Below are positions 1-9,603 of a DNA stretch of 63,340 nucleotides, in pieces; positions within the stretch are counted from its first letter, which is position 1; each line of letters opens with the position of its first letter. The translations under genes were made by a program, and so were the position numbers. Source of the DNA: Prolixibacteraceae bacterium. GTDB taxonomy: Bacteria; Bacteroidota; Bacteroidia; Bacteroidales; Prolixibacteraceae. The notes beneath the pieces are model-generated. The model saw only the letters and a list, made by a program, of their open reading frames with translations, did no database searches and was not told the DNA's origin. Location of the stretch: the NCBI GenBank assembly GCA_028377305.1, contig JAONJW010000011.1, positions 1 to 63,340 on the forward strand. Direction: 5' to 3'.

Positions 1-2
1 AA

Positions 3-986
3 TCTAAGCCATTCTTTTTAATGTTGCATCAAAAAGCACCTCATGGAAAATGGGAATATGCAAAACGCCATAAAGATTATTTAGCCCATAAAGATATTCC
101 TGAGCCAATGAGTCTATATAAAGATAAAAATCACGGCCCTCTTCACCATGTGAAATATGGCACGTCCATCTCTCTACGTAATCCTAGACGTAATATGGTA
201 GATCAAACGGCTTCACCTAAATGGGCTACAGGTCAGCTAGACACAATTGGATTAAGTAATTCAGAAAAGACATCACGTGCTTACCAAAAATACTTAAAAG
301 ACTATTTACGATGTATTAAGGCAATAGATGAAAATGTAGGGCGAATACTTAACTATCTTGATGAAACAGGGTTGTCCAAAAATACTATTGTTATCTACAC
401 CTCAGACCAAGGTCAGTTTATAGGGGGACATGATTATTTTGATAAACGCTGGATGTATGAAGAGTCCTTACACATGCCTTTCTTAATTAGATATCCACAA
501 AAGATTAAGGCAAGAACTACTAATGATAAAATATGTATTAATGCTGATTTTGCTCCCACCTTTCTTGATTATACAGGTATTTCAACTCCAGCATGGATGC
601 AAGGTAAAAGTTTTAAACCACTACTTGAAGGTAAGAAGGTTGACAGTTGGAGAAAATCAATGTACTATCGATATTGGATGCACATGTCTGCACATGACAA
701 CCCTGCACATTATGGAGTTAGATCTGATCGATATAAACTCATATTTTTTTATGGTTTACCATTGGGAAAAAAAGGAGCTAAGAAACAAGCAACCATTCCA
801 CATTGGGAGTTCTATGACCTGAAAAAGGATCCTCATGAATTGAATAATCAATATGAAAATTCCAAATACAATATACAAATAACACAGATGAAAGAGGAAT
901 TAATACGCTTAAAAGAAAAATACAAAGATACCGACGATGTATATCCTGAATTAATGAAAATTAAAGCTAAATATTGGGTTCATTGA
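3..986 (+). CDS. Sulfatase (S1 family), 5'-truncated by window edge
   Basis: This is the C-terminal ~327 residues of a formylglycine-dependent sulfatase, which hydrolyses sulfate esters, probably on a sugar. The frame is open to the window edge: codons from base 3 read SKPFFLM before the first internal ATG at 21, matching KPFFLMYHQKAPH in the two full-length sulfatases at 35.2 and 37.1 kb. The N-terminal active site (C-x-P/A-x-R) is therefore outside the window. Visible family features are HQKAPH, IVIYTSDQGQF, the KRWMYEESL block and NADFAPTFLDYTG, all shared with the two downstream paralogues, so the substrate class is probably similar (inference). The downstream hairpin at 1011-1051 probably ends the transcript. 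The family call is secure; substrate and subfamily (S1_11-like, from remembered sequence style) are tentative. Confidence 0.9.
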   Translation, partial: SKPFFLMLHQKAPHGKWEYAKRHKDYLAHKDIPEPMSLYKDKNHGPLHHVKYGTSISLRNPRRNMVDQTASPKWATGQLDTIGLSNSEKTSRAYQKYLKDYLRCIKAIDENVGRILNYLDETGLSKNTIVIYTSDQGQFIGGHDYFDKRWMYEESLHMPFLIRYPQKIKARTTNDKICINADFAPTFLDYTGISTPAWMQGKSFKPLLEGKKVDSWRKSMYYRYWMHMSAHDNPAHYGVRSDRYKLIFFYGLPLGKKGAKKQATIPHWEFYDLKKDPHELNNQYENSKYNIQITQMKEELIRLKEKYKDTDDVYPELMKIKAKYWVH

Positions 987-1010
987 TCCATCCACTATGT
1001 CAAATAAACG

Positions 1011-1056
1011 GAGGGACTTGTCTAAAACATGCAAGAATAGACAGGTTCCTCTTTGG
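1011..1056 (+). terminator. Hairpin terminator after the sulfatase
   Basis: A 13-bp stem (1011-1023 with 1039-1051) contains two G-U wobbles and a 15-nt loop. It lies 25 nt after the sulfatase stop. The U-tract is weak, so it could be a processing or stabilising hairpin instead. Confidence 0.5.
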
Positions 1057-1125
1057 GTAGATAGACAAAAACGTCCTAACATAAATACGATTAAACCTAC
1101 GTTTTATTATTACCATTAAATATCT

Positions 1126-2241
1126 CTAGTTCCACCCCTTAATCAGATCAAAACGAATGCGTAGACCGGCCATTATCTGTAATTTGGCATTATACCCTGG
1201 TCTTGAGTTTGGAACAGAAGGATCTGGAGTTAATAATGAAATATTTCGATCCGAGGTAATAGATGTAGCCAAATGAAAACGGAGATTCCTTGATTTGATT
1301 GGATAATATTGTAGTGCCACAATAATTGAATGAATAGATATAAATTCTAGTGTCTCGGAAGTTCCATCCTCTAATGGTATTTTAAAACCATCACTGCCAA
1401 AATCTACCTGATTGTAAATATACTTAACATAAGGCCTAAAATGATCCCAACTATATTCTACTTTTATAGGAACACTAATATATTCACCTCCTCGATAGAA
1501 ATTTGCCATATTCTTAACCATCGCAAAATCGGTATCAATTTTCAATCTCTGTAAATTCCATCTTACACCTAAATTTATACCATAAGGCATATCCATATCT
1601 CCAATCTTATCTGAGGTAGATAAACTCATATAAGTTTGAATTTTATTGTCAAACAGATGTCCCATCCAGTTTACATTATATGTAAATTGACTCTCATCCA
1701 AGTCATCATCAGCATTCACCACTTGAAATCCTATACGCTGCCTATCATTAGTAATATACTGAACATTAAAGCCTGTCTTAAAAACGCCAAAATTATTCCC
1801 AGCAACGCTATATACATAAACATCACTTCCATTATATAACTGTTCGACTGTACCAACACTCATTATGAAACGGCCAGCTTTAAACAACCAGTGCTCATTG
1901 CTTGTAAGGTAGTTTACACTTGCACATTGAATATTATCAAGGATGTTAGAACTATTAACTAAATTTGAATCGAATACAGTTCGGAAATGAATACTAATAT
2001 TAGGATTTAAACTACCTCGGATCTGATAAATAAGGTTTGATATCTCAAATTTGTTGATATTCTTAAATTGATCTGAACTATTCTCATAATCAACATAACT
2101 ATAATCTACCCGACCATCTAACGGCATAGTTAGACTCTCCTTAAATGTTGTAAAGCTAGACTTCCTCTGTGACTCTTGAGACGTCAATAATAAAGGAGTA
2201 AAAACGTATAGAATTAAGATGAATAAAGTTTTGTAATGCAT
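1126..2241 (-). CDS. Outer-membrane porin-like beta-barrel protein (paralogue 1)
   Basis: A 371-residue protein with an N-terminal signal peptide (hydrophobic stretch to about residue 22, ending LLTSQ) followed by alternating beta-strand sequence typical of a 16-18-strand outer-membrane barrel. The KAGRFIMSVGTVEQLYN block resembles OprP/OprO- or DcaP-like porins. It is clearly paralogous to the protein at 3818-4930: they share the MP-DGR N-terminus, the GRF-M-VGTVEQ block, YIYNQVDF and the RI-FDL-KGW C-terminus. The two porin genes flank a frameshifted secreted amidohydrolase, all on the minus strand. The permeated substrate cannot be read from the sequence. Being an outer-membrane barrel is a confident inference; the exact Pfam family is not. 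Confidence 0.75.
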   Translation of the reverse strand: MHYKTLFILILYVFTPLLLTSQESQRKSSFTTFKESLTMPLDGRVDYSYVDYENSSDQFKNINKFEISNLIYQIRGSLNPNISIHFRTVFDSNLVNSSNILDNIQCASVNYLTSNEHWLFKAGRFIMSVGTVEQLYNGSDVYVYSVAGNNFGVFKTGFNVQYITNDRQRIGFQVVNADDDLDESQFTYNVNWMGHLFDNKIQTYMSLSTSDKIGDMDMPYGINLGVRWNLQRLKIDTDFAMVKNMANFYRGGEYISVPIKVEYSWDHFRPYVKYIYNQVDFGSDGFKIPLEDGTSETLEFISIHSIIVALQYYPIKSRNLRFHLATSITSDRNISLLTPDPSVPNSRPGYNAKLQIMAGLRIRFDLIKGWN

Positions 2242-2461
2242 AAAGCTAGGAATTAACTGTTATATCAACGGTGATCCTACCTTATATTTGGCAGCCACCT
2301 ATAACTTAAACACTATTTATAGCTTATAAGTTCGACGAATAAATGTGACACTGAGATATAAAAAATGGTCTAACCATACAGCTTAACACCAGAGTATGAG
2401 ACTACTCATAATTCATACTATAATCTTTAATTATGCACTTAATTACTTATTATTGTAAAAT

Positions 2462-3807
2462 CTACTCTATTGTATTTTTATATATAACACCATCTTTCAT
2501 TATCAACTGTAAATGTTTCTCTGGTTGACACACCACCTCAATATCCTCTAACGGATTTTGATCGTAAATAAGAATATCTGCCAAGGCACCTTTCTCGATA
2601 ACACCTACTGTGCCATAAGGGTTTCTCTTCCCAGTAAGAGAAAGGATCTCTTTATTGATACCCGTTGCTTGTATCATAATCTCTGCAGGAGTAAACCACT
2701 CTGTTCTTAAAGACAGATCGTTTAGCTGCTGTTTTCTAAGCTCAATGCCCTCAAGAAGATCTGTGCCCCACCCAACTTTCACGTTATATTTCTTGATATA
2801 TTTTATGATATTGATTATATTATGATCTGCATGAACAGACTTCTCATATCGAGGATCACTCTTATCGAAGGCTGTAGCCCCTTGCTTTCCAATAAGAAAC
2901 TGTATCGAAACATACACATCCTTTTCTGCCATTAACTTGAAACACTCCTCATCTGCTAAAGATGCATGCTCAATGGTTTTAACCCCTGCTTTGATTGCTC
3001 TCTTAATCCCCTCTGCACTATGAGCATGAACCATAACATACGTCCCATAATCAGCGGCAACATTTACAGCTGCTGTAATCTCCTCTTCTGTAAATTCCAT
3101 CACATAAAGAGGATCTGAGAAAGAGGAAACACCTCCAGTGACGCAAAGCTTAATCTGAGAAGCACCTTGAAATAGATTATTCCTAACCGCTTGGATCATC
3201 TGATCCTTACCATTCACAAGTAACCCGACTCCCATTCTTTCTACAGGTGATATCGGCCCACCCCACTCCTTTGGAAGAAATTAACATTTCTAAAATCGAC
3301 ATGTCCTGAGTACTGCCCAATAAGCGCTTGAGAAGGATAGATACGTGGACCCGTAACATAACCCTCATCTATTGCTCGTTTTAATCCAGCACAATTTCCT
3401 CCTGCATCTCTAATAGTAGTCACCCCTCTCATCAACATCTGTCCACACTCCCAAGTCGCAATAGAAGTTAAATATTGTGCAGGACAGTTAATAAGTTCCA
3501 TAAGATTCAAAGGCAACTGGCTATGCCAATGATTATCAATAAGACCTGGAGTCATATACTTACCTTTCCCTTCAATAGTAATTCCTTCTTGTACTTTAAG
3601 GTTTTTTCCAATTTTTGCAATTCTATTTCCAACAATCAACACATCAATATTGTTTCTAATCTTTCCGCTAGAGCCATCAAAAAGATTAATATCTTTTATA
3701 ATAATGGTCACCTTTTCCCCTCCACTCTTTTTTACACCATAAGAATTACCTCCCATTAAAAGAGAAGCGAAAAAGAGCATCATCATTAATTCACCTAAAG
3801 TTCTCAT
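2462..3807 (-). pseudogene. Secreted amidohydrolase (imidazolonepropionase-like), single-base frameshift
   Basis: Two adjacent minus-strand ORFs (3241-3807 and 2462-3235) are the two halves of one metal-dependent amidohydrolase of about 448 residues. The first half has a signal peptide and the metal-binding NHWHS after MTPGLID. The second half carries MVHAHSAEGIKRAI, KTIEHAS and GWGTDLLEG, which hold the remaining metal ligands, and a typical C-terminal amidohydrolase strand. In the first frame the protein runs to NFFQRSG and soon stops. Restoring one C near 3273-3274 would read FFPKEWGGPISPVERMG and run straight into the second half. That restores a conserved-looking segment, so one base has been lost, either in the genome or in the assembly. 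Peptidase or dipeptidase activity is possible for this family, but the substrate is unknown. Confidence 0.8.
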
Positions 3808-3817
3808 AATCTATCTT

Positions 3818-4930
3818 TTATTTCCACCCTTTCACTAGATCAAATCCTATTCTGATTCCTGCCAGAACTTGCAACTTTGCATTATAATGTTGACGTGTGC
3901 TAGACATAGATGCACCTGGAGTAATAATTGAGATATCACCGTCAGTAGAATAGTCTCCAGTAAGGTAGAATCGTATATTCTTATCTTCAAATGGGTAATA
4001 TTGAAGCGCAAGTTCCAACGTATGAATGGAGGCATCATAAATCATCTCTGTCGTTCCATTCTCCATGGGGATCTCATACCCCTCTCCCTCAAAATCCACT
4101 TGATTATAAATGTATTTAATATAGGGGCTAAAATATTTCCAAGCGTACCCTATTTTTATGGGTATACTTGTATAATCAGCATCGGGATAAAAGTTAACCA
4201 TATTCTTTACCCGAGCATAATCGGTATCTAAATGTAGTGAACCAAAATTCCAACGTAATCCTAAATTTATTGAATAAGGAAGATCTTCATCCTCTGTTCG
4301 ATCCTTACTCGTAACACTCATATATGTCTTTACTTTATCTTTAATAATATGACCATACCAGTAGAGGTTATATTCCAAATCCTGCACCTCATCCTCATTA
4401 TCTGCATTCATCATTTGAAATCCAAAGCGTTGTAACCCTACAGAACTATATTGGATTGTTATCCCCGTTTTATATACAGCAAGATTATTTTCAATGACAC
4501 TATATGCATATACATCTGCTGGATTGTAACTCTGTTCAACCGTACCCACTTTCATCATAAAACGACCAGCACTAAAGAACCATCGACTATTATCAGATTT
4601 ATAAGTCAGATTTGCATATTGAATTCGATCTAGTATACTATTAGCATTTATATTATTCGAGTTGAAGCCAGTCTTAAAATTAAAGCCAATATTATGGGTT
4701 AACATTCCCTTTATTTGGAAGTAAAAGTCGGAGAATTGGAATTTATGAACAGATTCATATGTTGCATACTGATTTTCATAATCTAAATAACTGAATTCAG
4801 CCCTTCCATCAACTGGCATACTCAAATTCTGTACAAAAAAACTTTTGTGAGTCCGCTCTTGTTTGTCTTGGGAAAAAAGAGAAGAAGAAAAAAAGAGAGA
4901 AGATATTAATATTACGATCAACCGCCCCAT
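3818..4930 (-). CDS. Outer-membrane porin-like beta-barrel protein (paralogue 2)
   Basis: A 370-residue barrel protein, paralogue of the protein at 1126-2241. I chose the ATG at 4930 rather than the in-frame TTG at 4960 because the signal peptide (MGRLIVILISSLFFSSSLFSQ) begins there. Visible blocks are SMPVDGRAEFSYLDYEN, SAGRFMMKVGTVEQSYN, YIYNQVDFEGEGYEIPMENG and the C-terminal RIGFDLVKGWK. The gene starts upstream of the frameshifted amidohydrolase with only a 10-nt gap, so the three genes probably form one transcript. An OprP-like porin is the best description; specificity is unknown. Confidence 0.75.
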   Translation of the reverse strand: MGRLIVILISSLFFSSSLFSQDKQERTHKSFFVQNLSMPVDGRAEFSYLDYENQYATYESVHKFQFSDFYFQIKGMLTHNIGFNFKTGFNSNNINANSILDRIQYANLTYKSDNSRWFFSAGRFMMKVGTVEQSYNPADVYAYSVIENNLAVYKTGITIQYSSVGLQRFGFQMMNADNEDEVQDLEYNLYWYGHIIKDKVKTYMSVTSKDRTEDEDLPYSINLGLRWNFGSLHLDTDYARVKNMVNFYPDADYTSIPIKIGYAWKYFSPYIKYIYNQVDFEGEGYEIPMENGTTEMIYDASIHTLELALQYYPFEDKNIRFYLTGDYSTDGDISIITPGASMSSTRQHYNAKLQVLAGIRIGFDLVKGWK

Positions 4931-5380
4931 ATCTATATTGATTTGAAGTAACAAATACAACTTCGATCATTTAATAACAAATACGAATCTGAAGTCATAA
5001 TACAAACAGGTTCAAAAGATATAAGTTCAATTAATTCCCTCTTAAAAGACTCTCGTTTGTAATTAGATGATTGAGCCTAAAACTCTTGAAGATCACTGTG
5101 AAATGAAAGAATTCAAACCATTAACTGATATGAAAACAATGGAAGTAAGAATAAAAGTAAATTGGGATATATGGATCTCAAATCAAATCCATAAATATGA
5201 AGGGAATAGTCCAATTTATCAAACATATATGATATGATTTCAACCTCACTAGATTTAAATTGTTGAAGTTAAAGGGAGAGTAAACATCACTAATATATCA
5301 TGTAATACGTAAGAAATACGAGTAATATCTCAATAAAAACCAAAGAAGATATAACAAAAGGTCAAACCAATTAAACAAGC
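4931..5380. other. Intergenic region, no recognisable gene
   Basis: About 450 bases of AT-rich sequence upstream of the porin operon and downstream of the binding-protein gene. I see no ORF of useful length, RNA gene or repeat. It presumably contains the promoter for the minus-strand porin/amidohydrolase transcript. Confidence 0.5.
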
Positions 5381-5417
5381 ATTAGATTGTCTCTTCAAGA
5401 CAAAGAGACAATCTAAT
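5381..5417 (-). terminator. Perfect 15-bp hairpin after the binding-protein gene
   Basis: Bases 5381-5395 and 5403-5417 are perfect inverted repeats (15 bp, 7-nt loop). They lie 9 nt beyond the minus-strand stop at 5427, the normal position for an intrinsic terminator. There is no long T-tract. Confidence 0.65.
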
Positions 5418-5426
5418 TATAACAAT

Positions 5427-6368
5427 TTACCACTGAAGCATTTGTTCAAACTTCTTCTTATTTTGACTATAAATAATACGAGAAGCTCTTCCAAGATCAT
5501 CTTGGTACTTCATCATCACATCTAATGCCAAAGCAAAAAATTCATTATCTAAATGTAACTTCTTTAATATTTTCACCTCTTTCGGATGCTCTGCACACCA
5601 CTTTTTTGTTGCATAGATGTTGATGTCAACTCTTTCTGAGGCATTCATGGTTGGTCGATCTACCATATTAAGATCCATCAACCCAAACATCAAGCTAGGA
5701 TACCAACCCGAAGCGAGGAAACCTTTCTTTTGTTTGTACAAGCGAAGCATATCACTCATCAACTCTTTCTCACTACATAACTTAATGGTCATTGGAAGTT
5801 CATAAGTCTTAATAATCTGCTCTGTCTCCATACGAATCCCATATAATCTCTTCAGAATAAAGATAGTATCCACAAAATTATTCTTGTTTTTTTTCACATC
5901 CTTAACACTTAAAGACCCCGTATACTCAGGAACAACAAAGCCTTCTCTCGCATTTGTTGAAATAGATGAGATGTATTGAATCTCTGGATGCTCCTTTGCA
6001 ATCTCGGGTTTATTGTGGTATTCCCACACCATCATTGTAACATCGGCCTTATCTTCGAGCAAAGCAGAGATCGTACTTTTTTCCATCTTAAAGTTCCAAT
6101 TTATTCCATGATCTTGCAACTCAAGATTCATCACATTTGAAAAAACAATTGCATCCATAAAATTGGAAACAGCTACACGAGTCTCATCAGATCCCTTTGA
6201 AGCAATAAGCACTTCTTTACCCTTCGTCTCTTTCACACTCGTAGTCTTATTGTTGACTGTTTTCACCTCTTGTGTTTTCTTCCCATTTTGACAGGAAAAA
6301 CACAATAATCCCACCAATAGAGTAAATCCATAAAAAAAAACTTTCATGTCCAAATCACGTTTAATCAT
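5427..6368 (-). CDS. Orphan glycine betaine/choline-type ABC substrate-binding lipoprotein
   Basis: A 313-residue protein with a lipoprotein signal (LLVGLLCFSC, lipid-modified Cys near residue 26) and a type II periplasmic-binding fold of the OpuAC/ProX class. Supporting segments are VLIASKGSDETRVAVSNFMDAIVF, DKADVTMMVWEYHN, YGIRMETEQIIKTYELP and GWYPSLMFGL. In this class quaternary-amine ligands sit in a cage of aromatic residues, and several Trp and Tyr are present. ATGs at 6368 and 6347 are both possible; the second puts the signal peptide directly at the N-terminus. No permease or ATPase gene is adjacent, and the gene has its own terminator, so it is an orphan binding protein. The transported compound is inferred only from family. 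Confidence 0.7.
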   Translation of the reverse strand: MIKRDLDMKVFFYGFTLLVGLLCFSCQNGKKTQEVKTVNNKTTSVKETKGKEVLIASKGSDETRVAVSNFMDAIVFSNVMNLELQDHGINWNFKMEKSTISALLEDKADVTMMVWEYHNKPEIAKEHPEIQYISSISTNAREGFVVPEYTGSLSVKDVKKNKNNFVDTIFILKRLYGIRMETEQIIKTYELPMTIKLCSEKELMSDMLRLYKQKKGFLASGWYPSLMFGLMDLNMVDRPTMNASERVDINIYATKKWCAEHPKEVKILKKLHLDNEFFALALDVMMKYQDDLGRASRIIYSQNKKKFEQMLQW

Positions 6369-6524
6369 TAATTATATTCAATCCAAAACAAAGATAGAGG
6401 TCTATAATCAAAAAAACACTAAATTAAATCGTATTTTTTAACACAATCAATTTAAGTTAAAATTACCGTATCTAGACAAACAATACAGATTAGCCTATAC
6501 ACTTAAGTTCAAGAAACTTTATGG

Positions 6525-6558
6525 CAATAAAAAAGACTGTCAATGAAAGACAGCCTTT
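6525..6558 (-). terminator. Intrinsic terminator after pfkA
   Basis: On the minus strand a 7-bp stem (6549-6555 with 6535-6541, one G-U) is followed by a run of six T and TTATT, directly after the pfkA stop at 6585. Confidence 0.8.
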
Positions 6559-6584
6559 GTAATATCTCTAAAACAATATTAAAA

Positions 6585-7580
6585 CTAGTTCGAAAGAATC
6601 TTTACTAAGTCTAATTGCTGTTTTTCTACTACTTTTTGGTTCTTAATAGCTTTTGTAAATGGAACATGTACTATCTCGCCATTTTCAATTCCAATCATAA
6701 TACTCTTTTGGTCATCCATTAATGCCTCCACAGCTCCTGCACCTAATCGGCTAGCCAAGATTCTATCAGAAGCAGAAGGTGTACCTCCACGTTGAATGTG
6801 TCCTAGTATCGTTACCCTAACATCATATTCAGGAAAATCCTTTTCTACTCTCTTTGCCCAGTTAAATGCACCACCTTCTTGCTCTCCTTCAGCAACAAGG
6901 ACAATCGAACTGTTTTTCGATTTTCGATAGCCATTTGCTAGGTATGATTTTAAGTCTTCATAACTTGTAGGAACTTCTGGAATTAATACAGCTTCTGACC
7001 CTGCTGCGATACCTCCGTTCAAAGCTAAGAATCCAGCATCACGACCCATTACTTCTATGAAGAACAGACGTTCATGTGCAGTCGCTGTATCCTTTATTTT
7101 ATCGACACACTCAACAATAGTATTCAGTGCAGTATCATATCCAATAGTAAAATCAGTTCCATACAAGTCATTATCGATAGTTCCCGGAATACCAACCACT
7201 GGAAAGTTAAACTCTTTCGCAAATAGACCAGCCCCAGTGAAAGTACCATCACCACCAATAACAACCAAAGCATCTATTTTTGCTTCCACAATGTTATCAT
7301 ACGCTTGCTTACGTCCTTCTGGAGTCTTAAATTCCAAACAACGTGCAGATTTTAGAATCGTTCCTCCTTGCTGAAGTATATTACTAACATCCTTAGATTC
7401 CATCTTCTTAAAAACTTTGTTTATAAGACCTTTATATCCATGAGATATTCCTATTACTTCTAAACCTCTAAATCTTGCAGCTCGCGTAACGGCACGAATT
7501 GCTCCGTTCATTCCCGGTGCATCTCCCCCTGATGTTAGAAGGCCAATTCTCTTAATGGTTGTATTTCCTAATTCCACCAT
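6585..7580 (-). CDS. pfkA: ATP-dependent 6-phosphofructokinase
   Basis: A 331-residue PfkA that phosphorylates fructose 6-phosphate to fructose 1,6-bisphosphate in glycolysis. Diagnostic motifs are [15 protein letters not shown] (nucleotide site), [32 protein letters not shown] with the catalytic TIDND Asp, the EVMGRDAG loop, and [15 protein letters not shown]. Gly in GGDGT and Gly before TIDND (E. coli positions 104 and 124) are the residues typical of ATP-dependent enzymes. It lies downstream of ispH, cmk and porQ on the same strand. A second, divergent PFK is encoded at 18412-19437. Confidence 0.96.
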   Translation of the reverse strand: MVELGNTTIKRIGLLTSGGDAPGMNGAIRAVTRAARFRGLEVIGISHGYKGLINKVFKKMESKDVSNILQQGGTILKSARCLEFKTPEGRKQAYDNIVEAKIDALVVIGGDGTFTGAGLFAKEFNFPVVGIPGTIDNDLYGTDFTIGYDTALNTIVECVDKIKDTATAHERLFFIEVMGRDAGFLALNGGIAAGSEAVLIPEVPTSYEDLKSYLANGYRKSKNSSIVLVAEGEQEGGAFNWAKRVEKDFPEYDVRVTILGHIQRGGTPSASDRILASRLGAGAVEALMDDQKSIMIGIENGEIVHVPFTKAIKNQKVVEKQQLDLVKILSN

Positions 7581-7698
7581 GATCTATTTCGCTTATTCTT
7601 TATTATTATTCTGAATCCTAAAAACTTTCCTAAGACAATATTACTTGCAATCGATTGAAAAGACAAGAAATTTAGGTTAAATAAATAGGATCATATTA

Positions 7699-8562
7699 TT
7701 ACGAATCAAAAATCTCGTGCAGTTTCTGTGCAACCAAATCCATCAAATGTCTTGGTGTTGAAGTCGCGCCACAGATCCCTACCCTACTGTTTCTGTGGAA
7801 CAAAGATAGGTCCAATTGGTTCGGATTAGAAATAAAAAACGCATTCTCATTGTTCTCTTTACATATGTTGTATAACACCTTTGCATTAGAGCTTTTCTCA
7901 CCTCCAACAAACACGATAATATCATATTTCTTTGAGAACTCACGTAGTTTAGGAATACGATTAGCAACTTGCCTACAAATGGTATCATGAGATATCAGCT
8001 TTTCAGTTCCGATTTTGCCTTTAATATTTTCTATCAAAGAGTGATAGCCATCCAAAGATTTTGTAGTTTGTGAAAATAGAAGAGTCTTTTTGGTGCTATC
8101 GATATTATGAATATCATCAGGACCTTCAATAACAATAGCCTTACCGTCCGTTTGACCTACCAAACCATTTACCTCAGCATGCCCTTTCTTCCCAAATATT
8201 ACCAGCTGTCCATTCTCTTGGGTTACCCCATCGTAACCATCTTTGACTTTCTTCTGTAAACGTAAGACCACAGGACAGGTAGCATCAATTAGCTTGATGT
8301 TATTCTCTTCTGCATATACATAAGTCTCTGGTGGTTCACCATGTGCACGAAGTAAAACGGTACAATTGCTCATGGTAAAATACTCCTTACGGCTTACAGT
8401 TTTAAGCCCTAATGTAGCTAATCGATCAACCTCATAGCTATTATGAACAATATCTCCCAAACAATAAAGCTCGTCTTCTAATTCTAGTATATCTTCTGCC
8501 TTTTTGATCGCCTTGATTACACCGAAACAAAAACCAGAATTATCATCTATCTCTATGATCAT
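7699..8562 (-). CDS. ispH: 4-hydroxy-3-methylbut-2-enyl diphosphate reductase (IspH/LytB)
   Basis: A 287-residue iron-sulfur enzyme for the last step of the MEP isoprenoid pathway, reducing HMBPP to IPP and DMAPP. The three cluster-ligating Cys are present at residues 12 (NSGFCFGV), 96 (IDATCPVV) and 196 (HDTICRQVANR). RAHGEPP, SQTTKS, GGEKSSNAK and the C-terminal GATSTPRHLM are also typical. Length is normal for the family. It sits between cmk and pfkA on the same strand. Confidence 0.97.
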   Translation of the reverse strand: MIIEIDDNSGFCFGVIKAIKKAEDILELEDELYCLGDIVHNSYEVDRLATLGLKTVSRKEYFTMSNCTVLLRAHGEPPETYVYAEENNIKLIDATCPVVLRLQKKVKDGYDGVTQENGQLVIFGKKGHAEVNGLVGQTDGKAIVIEGPDDIHNIDSTKKTLLFSQTTKSLDGYHSLIENIKGKIGTEKLISHDTICRQVANRIPKLREFSKKYDIIVFVGGEKSSNAKVLYNICKENNENAFFISNPNQLDLSLFHRNSRVGICGATSTPRHLMDLVAQKLHEIFDS

Positions 8563-8816
8563 AACGTATTCGGATTCTAAAAAATTAAAATAATAGCAAT
8601 TCTATTTTCGAACAAAAGAACTTTAGTGAATCAATCAGTCGCCTACAAACAGATAACTAAAATGTATAGGAAGCTTCTTCGTATTTTTTAAAACAAAGTA
8701 TCAATCAAATATCACAAAAATTCGAATATAGTATTGATAAACAGAAAATCACAATAGGAAAAATATTCATATTGTGATTTTACAATTTTACAAAATGAAG
8801 AGATCAAATACAAGAT

Positions 8817-9527
8817 CTACACATCCTTTTCTTCCTTTTTTTCTTTAATCCACTCCATAACTAATGCAGTTTGTTCCGCTGGAGTAAGACGACTATTATC
8901 TAAAACGACAGCATCAGCAGCTTTTGTTAAAGGACTCTCTTCTCTATTTTGATCAATATAGTCGCGTTTCTCGACATTGGCAAGAATATCTTCGATGGTC
9001 ACACTATCTCCTTTTGCAGTCAACTCATCATAACGACGTTTCGCTCGAATCATTGGATCGGCTGTCATAAAGATCTTCAGGTCGGCATGAGGGAAAACAA
9101 CTGTTCCGATATCTCTACCATCCATGACCACTCCACCATCATTACCAAACTCTTGTTGTAATTTAACTAGATGACGTCTTACCTCACCAATCGCAGCAAT
9201 AACACTAACATTATTGGATACCTCCAACTGACGAATCTCTGTTTCAATATTCTCTCCATTTAGAAATGTAACATTCGTTTGATTTTCTTCATTATATTGA
9301 AAAGAGATATGAATATCGTTTAACGCATCGATCAACAATGGAGTCTCAACTTCATCCTCATTGATCCAGTTTTTACGAAGTGCGTATAAAGTAACCGCAC
9401 GATACATTGCACCAGTATCCACATATATATAGCTCATTATCTTCGCTATATCCTTAGCCATAGTGCTCTTTCCACATGATGAAAATCCATCAATTGCAAT
9501 AACCAACTTTGTCTGTTTGCCTTTCAT
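8817..9527 (-). CDS. cmk: Cytidylate kinase
   Basis: A 236-residue (d)CMP kinase of normal length. It has an N-terminal P-loop (GFSSCGKST, residues about 14-22), YVDTGAMYRAVTLYA, VVMDGRDIGTVVFPHADLKIF and the ANVEKRDYIDQNREESPL lid region with its conserved Arg and Asp. It converts CMP/dCMP to diphosphates for nucleic-acid precursor supply. The gene lies 76 nt downstream of porQ; 254 bases without a recognisable gene separate it from ispH. Confidence 0.96.
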   Translation of the reverse strand: MKGKQTKLVIAIDGFSSCGKSTMAKDIAKIMSYIYVDTGAMYRAVTLYALRKNWINEDEVETPLLIDALNDIHISFQYNEENQTNVTFLNGENIETEIRQLEVSNNVSVIAAIGEVRRHLVKLQQEFGNDGGVVMDGRDIGTVVFPHADLKIFMTADPMIRAKRRYDELTAKGDSVTIEDILANVEKRDYIDQNREESPLTKAADAVVLDNSRLTPAEQTALVMEWIKEKKEEKDV

Positions 9528-9603
9528 AGGTAGATATAAAATAATTTAAACGATCGCAAAGATACGTTTTTTTATGCTTTTTAAACCTTCAGATAAATCG
9601 TTT

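Noticed and set aside
3235..3290. Programmed frameshift in the amidohydrolase
   Set aside because: No slippery heptamer or downstream structure is visible at the junction. A single lost base explains it more simply.
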